15,424 nucleotides of DNA from an uncultured Oscillospiraceae bacterium (GTDB lineage Bacteria > Bacillota > Clostridia > Oscillospirales > Oscillospiraceae). The notes under the pieces are model-generated. The model ran no database searches, had not been told where the DNA came from, and saw nothing but the letters and a program-made list of their open reading frames with translations. The position numbers and the translations under genes are program-made. The stretch lies in the NCBI GenBank assembly GCA_944385595.1, contig CALWXY010000025.1, positions 1 to 15,424 of the forward strand, in the 5' to 3' direction. Below, piece after piece: positions 1-6,779 of the stretch. Every line of letters starts with the position of its first letter. The stretch's first letter is position 1.

Positions 1-1
1 C

Positions 2-1090
2 TGCGCCGGCTGCGCCGAGACCAGCTACGCCCGCCTCGTGACCCAGCTCTTCGGCGACCGTATGTATATCTCCAACGCCACCGGCTGCTCCTCCATCTGG
101 GGCGGACCGGCCGCCACCTCCCCCTACTGCACCAACAAAGAGGGCAAGGGTCCCGCCTGGGCCAACTCCCTCTTCGAGGATAACGCCGAGCACGGCCTCG
201 GTATGCTCATCGGCCAGAACGCCATCCGCAACCGCCTGATTGCTCAGGTCGAGGAGATGGCCGCCGGCGACAAGGCCTCCGACGAGTTCAAGGCCGCCGC
301 CAAGGCCTTCGTCGACACCAAGGACGACGGCGCCGCCAACCAGGCTCCCGCCAAGGCCCTCATCGCCGAGCTGGAGAAGGCCGCCGCTGCCGGCTGCCCG
401 ACCGCCAAGGAGGTTCTCGACAGCAAGGAGTACCTCAACAAGAAGTCCGTCTGGATCTTCGGCGGCGACGGCTGGGCCTACGATATCGGCTACGGCGGAC
501 TCGATCATGTCCTTGCCTCCGGTGAGGATGTGAACATCTTCGTCTTCGACACTGAGGTGTACTCCAACACCGGCGGACAGGCCTCCAAGGCCTCCAACGT
601 CGGCCAGGTCGCCCAGTTTGCCGCCGCCGGTAAGACCATCAAGAAAAAGAGCCTCTCCGAGATTGCCATGTCCTACGGCTACATCTACGTCGCCCAGGTC
701 GCCATGGGCGCCGACATGGCCCAGACCACCACGGCCACCAGCGAGGCCGAGGCCTATCACGGCCCGTCCATCATCATCGGCTACGCCCCCTGCGAGATGC
801 ACAGCATCAAGGGCGGCATGGAGAACTGCCAGAAGGAAATGAAGAAGGCTGTCGACTGCGGCTATTGGAACCTGTTCCGCTACAACCCCGCCGCCGAGGG
901 CAACCCCTTCACCCTCGACTCCAAGGAGCCGAAGGGCGGCTATCAGGAGTTCCTGATGAACGAGGCCCGCTACAGCCGTCTGACCCGCGAGTTCCCGGAG
1001 CGTGCCGAGGTCCTCTTCGCCAAGAACGAGGAGCTTGCCAAGGAGCGCTACGAGCACCTCACCAAGCTCAAGACCCTGTACGAGAAGTAA
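2..1090 (+). CDS. nifJ: Pyruvate:ferredoxin (flavodoxin) oxidoreductase, C-terminal part (5' end outside window)
   Basis: Oxidatively decarboxylates pyruvate to acetyl-CoA and CO2 and passes electrons to ferredoxin or flavodoxin; a central cytoplasmic enzyme of anaerobes. The frame is open from base 2, giving about 362 of the roughly 1,170-1,200 residues usual for the single-chain enzyme, so only the C-terminal third is present. The visible part opens with CAGCAETSY and then NATGCSSIWGG, which carry three cysteines expected to bind the proximal [4Fe-4S] cluster; a later YAPC probably supplies the fourth. The thiamine diphosphate domain follows with GGDGWAYDIGYGG and VYSNTGGQASKAS. The C-terminal region contains GYWNLFRYNP. 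The stop at 1088 is followed 11 bases later by a strong terminator, so this is the last or only gene of its transcript. Codon use is strongly biased to C-ending codons, as in highly expressed genes. Identification is secure; the true start is not visible. Confidence 0.97.
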   Translation, partial: CAGCAETSYARLVTQLFGDRMYISNATGCSSIWGGPAATSPYCTNKEGKGPAWANSLFEDNAEHGLGMLIGQNAIRNRLIAQVEEMAAGDKASDEFKAAAKAFVDTKDDGAANQAPAKALIAELEKAAAAGCPTAKEVLDSKEYLNKKSVWIFGGDGWAYDIGYGGLDHVLASGEDVNIFVFDTEVYSNTGGQASKASNVGQVAQFAAAGKTIKKKSLSEIAMSYGYIYVAQVAMGADMAQTTTATSEAEAYHGPSIIIGYAPCEMHSIKGGMENCQKEMKKAVDCGYWNLFRYNPAAEGNPFTLDSKEPKGGYQEFLMNEARYSRLTREFPERAEVLFAKNEELAKERYEHLTKLKTLYEK

Positions 1091-1101
1091 GACAATCAAA
1101 T

Positions 1102-1133
1102 AAAAAGGAGCCGCCAAATGGCGGCTCCTTTTT
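1102..1133 (+). terminator. Rho-independent terminator of nifJ
   Basis: A perfect 14-bp inverted repeat (1102-1115 and 1120-1133) around a 4-base AAAT loop. The GC-rich part is GGAGCCGCC/GGCGGCTCC, and the right arm ends in a run of T. It begins 11 bases after the nifJ stop codon. Confidence 0.93.
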
Positions 1134-1185
1134 ATTTGGGGGATTACACTTCGCTTCGCGCAGCGCAAGCGCCACGCGCGCTCCG

Positions 1186-1226
1186 TGAGAAGAGTTTTTT
1201 GCCCGGCGCATGTCCGGGCAAAAAAC
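1186..1226 (+). repeat. 41-bp hairpin repeat, left copy (inverted relative to 2449-2489)
   Basis: The 41 bases are the exact reverse complement of 2449-2489. The core is itself a hairpin: TTTTTTGCCCGG, a 7-base loop, then CCGGGCAAAAAA. Because T and A runs flank the stem on both sides it could act as a two-way terminator. The perfect match stops where the TGAGAAGAG shoulder ends. It is probably one member of a short dispersed intergenic repeat family; that part is inference. Confidence 0.85.
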
Positions 1227-1251
1227 GATTTGATTTTATTCGCGCGCTGCG

Positions 1252-1342
1252 GCGCGCGAACTCTGCGAGGCATTTTTGAATCCTGCGCGCGAACTCTGCG
1301 AGACTTTTTGAATCCGGCGCGCGAACTCTGCGAGGCTTTTTA
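1252..1342. repeat. Three tandem 32-33 bp repeats upstream of azlC
   Basis: Three head-to-tail copies begin at 1252, 1285 and 1317. Each starts with GCGCGCGAACTCTGCGAG and continues with a short T run; the first two then read GAATCC. The copies differ by a few bases and the third diverges after its T run. A CGCGCG-CTGCGG-CGCGCG inverted repeat at 1241-1258 touches the first copy. The array ends 4 bases before the likely azlC promoter. The 1091-1406 gap holds only this array, the nifJ terminator, the 41-bp repeat and the promoter; no gene is visible in it. Confidence 0.85.
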
Positions 1343-1345
1343 AGC

Positions 1346-1374
1346 TTGATTTTTGCCGGAAAAAGGCGCATAAT
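1346..1374 (+). promoter_or_regulatory. Probable sigma-A promoter of azlCD
   Basis: A -35 box TTGATT (1346-1351) and a -10 box CATAAT (1369-1374) are separated by exactly 17 bases, with 32 bases from the -10 box to the TTG start of azlC. No other good promoter was seen in the gap. Confidence 0.6.
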
Positions 1375-1406
1375 TGTGCTCATATCGCGCAGAGAGAGGG
1401 ATACAT

Positions 1407-2090
1407 TTGAGAGACCTGAAATTCGCCTTCCACCGCACCGTGCCGGTCATGTTCGGCTACCTGTTCCTCGGCTTCGCCTTCGGCGTGCTGATGGCCCAGG
1501 CGGGCTACTCGGCGCTGTGGTGCGGACTTGCGAGCATAGTCATATTCGCGGGCTCCATGCAGTTTCTGCTGGTCGAGCTGCTCTCGAGCGGCGCGGCGCT
1601 CGGCCTCGCCGCCGTGATGACCCTGCTCATAAACAGCCGCCACCTGTTCTACGGCCTGTCGTTCATTGAGCGCTTCAAAAGGCTCGGCGCCGTGCGGCAC
1701 TACGCCACCTTCGCCCTCACCGACGAGACCTACTCCGTCCTCTGCGCCCTGCCCGAGGAGCTGACGACGCCCCGGCGCGTCCTGCTGATCTCGCTGATGG
1801 ACCACCTCTACTGGATTGCAGGCAGCGTGCTCGGCGGCCTCGCGGGCGCGGCGCTGCCATTTGACACCACGGGGCTCGACTTCTGCATGACCGCGTTTTT
1901 CGTCATCATCTTCATCGAACAGTGGCTGTCGTCGAAGTCGCACGTCCCGGCGCTCACGGGGCTGTGCTCGGCGGTGCTCTTCCTCGCGCTGCTCGGGCCG
2001 GACGCATTCATACTGCCCTCGCTGATCGTCACCGTCGCCGCCCTGCTCGCCATGCGCCATTTTGCCCCGATGGGAGGTGAGGCCGCATGA
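1407..2090 (+). CDS. azlC: AzlC-family branched-chain amino acid exporter, large subunit
   Basis: Large membrane subunit of an AzlCD-type exporter, known in Bacillus subtilis for branched-chain amino acid (and 4-azaleucine) efflux and in relatives for other hydrophobic amino acids. The 227-aa product is mostly hydrophobic, with family-like stretches GYLFLGFAFGVLMAQAGYS near the N-terminus and IVIFAGSMQFLLVELL and LLINSRHLFYGLSF in the first half; length is typical. The start chosen is TTG at 1407, because AGAGAGGG lies 6 bases upstream and the protein then begins in register with family members. A longer reading from TTG at 1374 has no ribosome site and would start inside the -10 box. The stop overlaps the azlD start by 4 bases (ATGA), so the two are translationally coupled. 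The exact substrate cannot be told from the sequence. Confidence 0.92.
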   Translation: MRDLKFAFHRTVPVMFGYLFLGFAFGVLMAQAGYSALWCGLASIVIFAGSMQFLLVELLSSGAALGLAAVMTLLINSRHLFYGLSFIERFKRLGAVRHYATFALTDETYSVLCALPEELTTPRRVLLISLMDHLYWIAGSVLGGLAGAALPFDTTGLDFCMTAFFVIIFIEQWLSSKSHVPALTGLCSAVLFLALLGPDAFILPSLIVTVAALLAMRHFAPMGGEAA

Positions 2091-2413
2091 GCGCGAGAGA
2101 TTCGCTTATTATGATCCTCGTCGTCGCCCTGTGCACCTACGTCACGAGGGCGCTGCCGTTCTGGCTGTTCCGCGGCAGCGGCGAGCTGCCCAAAGCCGTC
2201 ACCTATCTCGGCAAGGTGCTGCCCATGGCCGTCATGGCCACGCTCGTCGTCTACTGCCTGAGAAGCACCAGCTTCCAAAGCGCCGCGCTGTTCGCACCGC
2301 AGCTGATTGCCGTCGCCGTCGTCGCCGCGCTGCATGTGTGGAGGCGCAACGTGCTGCTCAGCATGTTCGGCGGCACCGCCGTGTATATGTTTTTGGTGCA
2401 GACAATCTTTTAA
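2087..2413 (+). CDS. azlD: AzlD-family branched-chain amino acid exporter, small subunit
   Basis: Small membrane partner of AzlC; the two together form the exporter. The 108-aa product has about four hydrophobic segments: IMILVVALCTYVTRALPFWL at the N-terminus, VLPMAVMATLVVYCL, LIAVAVVAALHVW and a C-terminal segment ending in YMFLVQTIF. The early TYVTRALPFW stretch is typical of AzlD. It starts at the ATG of the 4-base overlap with azlC, and its stop codon lies directly against a strong terminator, closing a two-gene operon. Confidence 0.93.
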   Translation: MSARDSLIMILVVALCTYVTRALPFWLFRGSGELPKAVTYLGKVLPMAVMATLVVYCLRSTSFQSAALFAPQLIAVAVVAALHVWRRNVLLSMFGGTAVYMFLVQTIF

Positions 2414-2448
2414 AAAAACCGGACTTTCCAGAGGAAAGTCCGGTTTTT
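2414..2448 (+). terminator. Rho-independent terminator of azlCD
   Basis: A 16-bp perfect stem (2414-2429 and 2433-2448) with a 3-base loop, containing CCGGACTTTCC/GGAAAGTCCGG and ending in TTTTT. The stem begins immediately after the azlD stop. Confidence 0.93.
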
Positions 2449-2489
2449 GTTTTTTGCCCGGACATGCGCCGGGCAAAAAACTCTTCTCA
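2449..2489 (-). repeat. 41-bp hairpin repeat, right copy (inverted relative to 1186-1226)
   Basis: Exact reverse complement of 1186-1226. It starts one base after the azlCD terminator, so the azlCD unit, its terminator, its promoter and the tandem repeats lie between two inverted 41-bp copies. The core is the same 12-bp stem with a 7-base loop. Confidence 0.85.
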
Positions 2490-2532
2490 GGCCGCAAGCG
2501 TGTGAGCGCAGCGAGTGCGACGCAGCGGCCTG
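2488..2532. other. GC-rich interrupted hairpin between azlD and groL
   Basis: An outer 8-bp stem CAGGCCGC (2488-2495) pairs with GCGGCCTG (2525-2532), and an inner GCGT (2498-2501) pairs with ACGC (2520-2523). There is no T run next to it. It abuts the right 41-bp repeat and may belong to the same intergenic repeat unit. The left 41-bp copy lacks this extension in matching form. Confidence 0.5.
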
Positions 2533-2539
2533 CAAAACT

Positions 2540-2574
2540 AAAAAAAGAGGCAGGTAAAACCTGCCTCTTTTTTT
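2540..2574 (-). terminator. Rho-independent terminator of groSL
   Basis: A perfect 16-bp stem (2540-2555 and 2559-2574) with an AAA loop; the GC part is GAGGCAGGT/ACCTGCCTC. Read on the minus strand it ends in a run of seven T. It lies 7 bases past the groL stop. Confidence 0.93.
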
Positions 2575-2581
2575 ATTGTTT

Positions 2582-4201
2582 TTAGTAGCCCATGTCGGGC
2601 GCGGCGGGGGCGGCGGGAGCCGGCTCGGGGATGCTGGCGACCAGGCTCTCGGTGGTGAGCACCATGGCGGAGACGCTGGCGGCATTCTCGAGCGCGCTGC
2701 GGCTGACCTTGGTCGGGTCGATGATGCCGGAGGCAATCATGTCGCAGTACTCCTCCTTGGCGGCGTCGAAGCCGTAGTTCACGTTCTCGCTCTTGCGGAC
2801 GGCCTCGAGAATGACGGCGCCCTCCAGACCCGCGTTGGCGGCAATCTGGCAGATGGGGGCGTACAGAGCCTTGGCGACGGTGGTAGCGCCGGTGCGCTCA
2901 TCGCCCTCGAGGCTGGCGGCGACGGCCTCGGCGGCCTTGCCGGCGCGGACGAAGGCGGTGCCGCCGCCGGCGACTATGCCCTCCTCAACGGCGGCGCGGG
3001 TGGCGTTCAGGGCGTCCTCGATGCGGAGCTTCTTCTCCTTCATCTCGGTCTCGGTGGCGGCGCCGACCTTGATGACGGCCACACCGCCGGAGAGCTTCGC
3101 CAGACGCTCGTTGAGCTTCTCGCGGTCGTAGTCGGAGGTGGTGGTGCCAATCAGGCTCTTGATCTGGGCGACGCGGTCCTTGATGGCCTCGCTGCTGCCT
3201 GCGCCGTCGACGATGATGGTGTTCTCCTTGCCGACCTTGACCTGGCGGGCGCGGCCGAGCATGTCGATGGTGGTCTCCTTGAGCTCCATGCCGAGGTCAG
3301 AAGAGACGACCTGGCCGCCGGTGAGGATAGCGATATCCTGGAGCATCTCCTTGCGTCTGTCGCCAAAGCCGGGGGCCTTGACGCACACGCAGGTGAAGGT
3401 GCCGCGCAGCTTGTTGAGGATGATGGTGGCGAGCGCCTCGCCCTCGACGTCCTCGGCGATAATCAGCATCTTGCGTCCGGCCTGGACGACCTGCTCCAGA
3501 ACGGGCAGAATCTCCTGGATGTTGGAGATCTTCTTATCGGTGATGAGGATGAGGGCGTCGTCGATGACGGCCTCCATCTTCTCATTGTCGGTGACCATGT
3601 AGGGGGTGATGTAGCCGCGGTCGAACTGCATGCCCTCGACGACCTCGCTGTAGGTCTCGGCGGTCTTGGACTCCTCGATGGTGATGACGCCGTTCTGGCT
3701 GACCTTCTCCATCGCCTCGGCAATCAGACGGCCGATCTCGGCGTCGCCGGAGGAGACGGTGCCGACGCGGGCGATATCGTCGCTGCCGTTGACCTTCTTG
3801 CTGTTCTTCTTAATCTCAGCCACGGCGGCCTCGGTGGCCTTCTGGATGCCGCGCTTCATGACCATGGGGTTGGCGCCGGCGGCGAGGTTCTTCAGACCCT
3901 CGCGGATCATGGCCTGGGCCAGCAGGGTGGCGGAGGTGGTGCCGTCGCCCGCGACGTCGTTGGTCTTGGTGGAGACCTCGCGGATCAGCTGGGCGCCCAT
4001 GTTCTCGAACTTATCCTCAAGCTCAATCTCCTTGGCGATGGTGACGCCGTCGTTGGTGATCAGCGGAGTGCCGAACTTGCGGTCGAGCACGACGTTGCGG
4101 CCCTTGGGGCCGAGGGTTATTTTAACGGTATCGGCGAGCTTGTTGACGCCGGCCTCGATGGCCTTGCGGGCGGCCTCGCCGTAGATGATTTCTTTAGCCA
4201 T
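2582..4201 (-). CDS. groL: Chaperonin GroEL (60 kDa subunit)
   Basis: ATP-driven cytoplasmic folding chamber that works with GroES. The 539-aa product has the normal length and begins MAKEIIYGEAARKAIEAGV. The nucleotide-binding GDGTTS lies at residues 86-91, LGPKGRNVVLD near residue 30, EGMQFDRGY near residue 190 and EGIVAGGGTAF near residue 410. A GGAGGA ribosome site lies 8 bases before the ATG. It follows groS by 32 bases under the same CIRCE-controlled promoter. The C-terminus is rich in Ala and Pro and ends PAAPDMGY instead of the usual GGM-repeat tail. Confidence 0.98.
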   Translation of the reverse strand: MAKEIIYGEAARKAIEAGVNKLADTVKITLGPKGRNVVLDRKFGTPLITNDGVTIAKEIELEDKFENMGAQLIREVSTKTNDVAGDGTTSATLLAQAMIREGLKNLAAGANPMVMKRGIQKATEAAVAEIKKNSKKVNGSDDIARVGTVSSGDAEIGRLIAEAMEKVSQNGVITIEESKTAETYSEVVEGMQFDRGYITPYMVTDNEKMEAVIDDALILITDKKISNIQEILPVLEQVVQAGRKMLIIAEDVEGEALATIILNKLRGTFTCVCVKAPGFGDRRKEMLQDIAILTGGQVVSSDLGMELKETTIDMLGRARQVKVGKENTIIVDGAGSSEAIKDRVAQIKSLIGTTTSDYDREKLNERLAKLSGGVAVIKVGAATETEMKEKKLRIEDALNATRAAVEEGIVAGGGTAFVRAGKAAEAVAASLEGDERTGATTVAKALYAPICQIAANAGLEGAVILEAVRKSENVNYGFDAAKEEYCDMIASGIIDPTKVSRSALENAASVSAMVLTTESLVASIPEPAPAAPAAPDMGY

Positions 4202-4233
4202 AAATCAATTCCTCCAGTCTATGTTAAGCGAAA

Positions 4234-4521
4234 TTACTCTTCGACTATAGCCAGAATGTCGCTCTGGCGGACGATGGTGTACTCCTCGCCGTCGACCTTG
4301 ACGGTGGTGCCGGAGTACTTGCCGGTGATGACCTTGTCGCCGGCCTTGACCTCCATCTTGACCTCGTTGCCGTCGACCATGCCGCCGGGTCCGACCACGA
4401 CGACCTCATATACTTCAGGCTTCTCCTGGGCCGCGGAAGAGAGGATGATACCGCTCTTGGTCTTCTCCTCGGCCTTGACCTGCTTGATAACGACTCTGTC
4501 TGCCAAAGGTTTGAGTGTCAT
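4234..4521 (-). CDS. groS: Co-chaperonin GroES (10 kDa subunit)
   Basis: Heptameric lid of the GroEL chamber. The 95-aa product is of standard size: MTLKPLADRVVIKQVKAEEK at the N-terminus, the mobile loop KTKSGIILSSAAQEKP that contacts GroEL, then VVVVGPGG and the late KYSGTTVKVDGEEYTIV. An AGGAGG site sits 10 bases before the ATG. It is the first gene of the operon, 40 bases inside the CIRCE operator. Confidence 0.98.
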   Translation of the reverse strand: MTLKPLADRVVIKQVKAEEKTKSGIILSSAAQEKPEVYEVVVVGPGGMVDGNEVKMEVKAGDKVITGKYSGTTVKVDGEEYTIVRQSDILAIVEE

Positions 4522-4561
4522 TTTATATTTACCTCCTAGTTAATATACACATATCGGGGTT

Positions 4562-4588
4562 TTAGCACTCATTAGCTCTGAGTGCTAA
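4562..4588 (-). promoter_or_regulatory. CIRCE operator (HrcA binding site)
   Basis: A perfect match to the CIRCE consensus: TTAGCACTC, nine bases, GAGTGCTAA. It lies between the promoter and groS. In Firmicutes the HrcA repressor binds this element and releases it on heat shock, so groSL is expected to be HrcA-controlled; hrcA itself is not in the window. Confidence 0.97.
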
Positions 4589-4599
4589 GAACAGTTATT

Positions 4600-4628
4600 A
4601 TAATAATCCAAGTATATCCATCTTGCAA
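4600..4628 (-). promoter_or_regulatory. Sigma-A promoter of groSL
   Basis: Read on the minus strand: -35 TTGCAA (4623-4628), a 17-base spacer and -10 TATTAT (4600-4605). Transcription would start near 4593, placing the CIRCE element in the first ~30 transcribed bases, its usual position. Confidence 0.75.
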
Positions 4629-4654
4629 GCCGTGTATTCCCGCTAAAACGCGCA

Positions 4655-4686
4655 AAATCGGGCTGATTTCGCGTTCAGCCCGATTT
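4655..4686 (-). terminator. Likely terminator of the seven-gene minus-strand operon
   Basis: A perfect 12-bp stem (4655-4666 and 4675-4686; AATCGGGCTGA type) with an 8-base loop, about 50 bases past the lipid kinase stop. The T run on the minus strand is only about four bases, so strength is uncertain. It also lies just upstream of the groSL promoter and would shield it from read-through. Confidence 0.65.
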
Positions 4687-4736
4687 ATCTTTAGTATTGG
4701 CGGCATGATTTCGCGTTTGCTGCGTTTTTCTCGCGA

Positions 4737-5660
4737 TTACTCTTTTGCCTCCGCAAAATATTCAAGCCCCGCGGGGAAGATGAAGCGAATTCCCGCCGGG
4801 ACGACGCGGAAAGTGACCTTCCGGCTGTACAGCTCCTCGCCGTCGACGCTGATGCACTCCTCGTTTTCGGACTCGACGGTCAGCTCGCTTCCCCGGTAGT
4901 GTATGCAGTAGTCGGAGGGCAGCTCGCTCCATTTTCCGGCGGCGTACTTGCCTATGAGCCCCACGAATTTCACGCGGGAGACGCCGCGGATGATTAGAAA
5001 GTCGAGCACGCCGTCGTCGGGTCTGGCGTCGGGGAAGGGGTTGAAGCCGCCGCCGTAGAAGCTGCCGTTGCAGGCGCAGACCAGCGTCATGCGCCCGTCG
5101 ATGACGCGGCTGCCGAATCTGACTCGCATTTTGCCGGTTATGCCGCGCAGGAAGTTCACCGCCACGGAGCTTATGTATGCGAGCTTCCCGCCCACGAGCG
5201 GCAGCTCGGAGTAGCGGTGCACCTGCGTGCCTATGCGGGCGTCGACGCCCACGCAGCAGATGTTCACGCCGTAGCGCCCGGCGCACTCAATGAGGTCGAG
5301 GCTGTGCTCCGTGCCCTCGACCAACTCGCGCAGGTCGAGCAGGCGCCGCTTCTCGCCGCCGAACATGCGCGCGAAGTCGTTGCCCGTGCCGCTCGGATAC
5401 ACGGCCACGGCCACATTCCGCCTCAGCGCCGCGCCGTTCACGCACTCGTTGAGCGTCCCGTCGCCGCCTATGGAGTAGACGCGCAGCTCATCGCCCTTTT
5501 CCGCCTCGCGCCGCACCTTTTCGGCGGCGTCGCCGGGGGCTTTGGTGACGTAGACCTCGTAGTCCCCGCCGTTTTGGAATATCTCAGCCGCGGCGGCGCT
5601 TATCTCCTCCGTTCTGTCGCGCCCGCCCGCTATGGGATTGACTATAAACAGGTGTCTCAT
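4737..5660 (-). CDS. Diacylglycerol kinase-family lipid kinase (DagK/YegS type)
   Basis: An ATP-dependent kinase predicted to phosphorylate a lipid such as diacylglycerol at the inner face of the membrane, recycling it into phospholipid synthesis. The 307-aa product starts MRHLFIVNPIAGG, a family-typical first strand. The catalytic-domain signatures are SIGGDGTLNECVNG (residues 63-76) and YPSGTGNDFAR (88-98). The second half, with FLIIRGVSR and SVDGEE, matches the C-terminal beta-sandwich of the family. No membrane segment or signal peptide is seen. It is the last gene of the minus-strand operon, 12 bases after the methyltransferase. The true substrate (diacylglycerol, undecaprenol or another lipid) cannot be told. 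Confidence 0.9.
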   Translation of the reverse strand: MRHLFIVNPIAGGRDRTEEISAAAAEIFQNGGDYEVYVTKAPGDAAEKVRREAEKGDELRVYSIGGDGTLNECVNGAALRRNVAVAVYPSGTGNDFARMFGGEKRRLLDLRELVEGTEHSLDLIECAGRYGVNICCVGVDARIGTQVHRYSELPLVGGKLAYISSVAVNFLRGITGKMRVRFGSRVIDGRMTLVCACNGSFYGGGFNPFPDARPDDGVLDFLIIRGVSRVKFVGLIGKYAAGKWSELPSDYCIHYRGSELTVESENEECISVDGEELYSRKVTFRVVPAGIRFIFPAGLEYFAEAKE

Positions 5661-5672
5661 TCTTCCCCCGCC

Positions 5673-6779
5673 TCACAGATACATATACAGCTCGCATTTT
5701 ATCATGCCGTTATACAGCTTGCGCCGCTTGTCCGCGCGTTTGCCGAAAAACTGCTCGAACTCCGGGTGGCTCGATATGCAGTAGAGCTTCCAGTTCGAGA
5801 GCTTCGAATAGGCCTTGCCGAACTCGCGGTAGAGCTGCTCCGCGCCTTTTTTGTCCATCAGCCGCTCGCCGTAGGGCGGGTTCGTCACGATGACGCCCGA
5901 CTCCGCCGCGCGGTCGAATTTGCGCGCGTCGCCCTCAGAAAACTCAATCAGCGAGCCTACCCCCGCGCGCTTCGCGTTCTGCCGCGCGAGGGCGAGCACC
6001 TCGCCGTCGATGTCCGAGGCGAAGATGCGGTAGTCGCCGTTAAACTCGCGCGATGTGGCCGCCGCGCGCTCTTCGTCCCAGATTTTGCGGTCAAAGCAGC
6101 GCCACTTCTCCGCCGAAAACTGGCGGTAGAGGCCGGGCGCGCGGTTTTTGGCCATCAGCGCCGCCTCTATGGCTATAGTGCCGCTGCCGCAGAAGGGGTC
6201 GGCGAAGTCGCCCTTGCCGCGGTAGCGCGCAAGCTCCACCATGGCGGCGGCGAGCGTCTCGCGCAGCGGAGCCGCGAGCCTGCCGGGGCGGTAGCCGCGC
6301 TTGTGCAGCCCCGCGCCGCTGGTGTCGAGGCACAGCGACACGCGGTCTTTCATTATGGAGAACTGAATCTGATACAGCTCGCCAGTCTCCTCGAACCAGC
6401 TCACGCCGTGGCGCTTTTTGAGCCGCTCGACGGCCGCCTTCTTTATTATTTTCTGGCAGTCCGGCACCGAGTGCAGCTGCGAGTCGAGGCTGTGGCCCTT
6501 CACGGGGAAGGCGCCGTCGCGCGGGATGTAGTCCTCAAGCGGAGCCGCGAGCGTGCCCTGAAAAAGCTCCTCGAAGCTCCGCGCCTCAAACGAGGCCAGC
6601 TCCAATAGCACCCGCTCGCCGAAGCGCAGGCAGAGGTTGGCCTTCGCCATGTCGCGCTCTGAGCCGGAAAAGCGCACTCTGCCGTTCTCGGCGGCGACGC
6701 TCTGCATCCCAAGCCGGCGCAGCTCGTTCGCGCAGAGCCCCTCAAGCCCGAAGAGGCAGGGGACTATGAAGCGGCTCAT
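5673..6779 (-). CDS. THUMP-domain class I SAM-dependent rRNA methyltransferase (RlmL/YpsC family)
   Basis: Predicted to methylate a guanine N2 in 23S rRNA, by similarity to the N-terminal methyltransferase of E. coli RlmL and to Bacillus YpsC. The 368-aa product has an N-terminal region (about 1-60, MSRFIVPCLFGLEGLCANEL), a THUMP-like RNA-binding segment (about 65-160) ending in HKRGYRPGRLAAPLRETLAA, and a Rossmann-fold methyltransferase. The SAM motif DPFCGSGTIAIEAALMAKNR lies at 194-213 and the catalytic NPPYGERL at 300-307. Length fits the Firmicute single-domain form. Its ATG overlaps the upstream gene by 4 bases. The exact target base is an inference from family members. Confidence 0.9.
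   Translation of the reverse strand: MSRFIVPCLFGLEGLCANELRRLGMQSVAAENGRVRFSGSERDMAKANLCLRFGERVLLELASFEARSFEELFQGTLAAPLEDYIPRDGAFPVKGHSLDSQLHSVPDCQKIIKKAAVERLKKRHGVSWFEETGELYQIQFSIMKDRVSLCLDTSGAGLHKRGYRPGRLAAPLRETLAAAMVELARYRGKGDFADPFCGSGTIAIEAALMAKNRAPGLYRQFSAEKWRCFDRKIWDEERAAATSREFNGDYRIFASDIDGEVLALARQNAKRAGVGSLIEFSEGDARKFDRAAESGVIVTNPPYGERLMDKKGAEQLYREFGKAYSKLSNWKLYCISSHPEFEQFFGKRADKRRKLYNGMIKCELYMYL

Noticed and set aside
1252..1342. Possible CRISPR array
   Set aside because: The copies are head-to-tail with at most a short variable part between cores, the 'spacers' (T run plus GAATCC) are nearly identical, and no cas gene is present.
1144..1383. Minus-strand frame of 79 codons over the tandem repeats (repeating SLAEFARR)
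   Set aside because: The repeated peptide is just the translation of the 32-33 bp DNA repeats and the 41-bp hairpin; no ribosome site.
2576..4543. Long open frame of 655 codons on the plus strand opposite groSL
   Set aside because: Shadow of GC-rich groL and groS codons: low-complexity Gly/Ala/Leu/Asp translation, no ribosome site, and both groL and groS on the other strand are certain.
5217..6608. Open frame of 463 codons on the plus strand opposite the lipid kinase and methyltransferase genes
   Set aside because: Crosses two confirmed minus-strand genes, has no ribosome site or family motif; explained by GC-rich codon bias.
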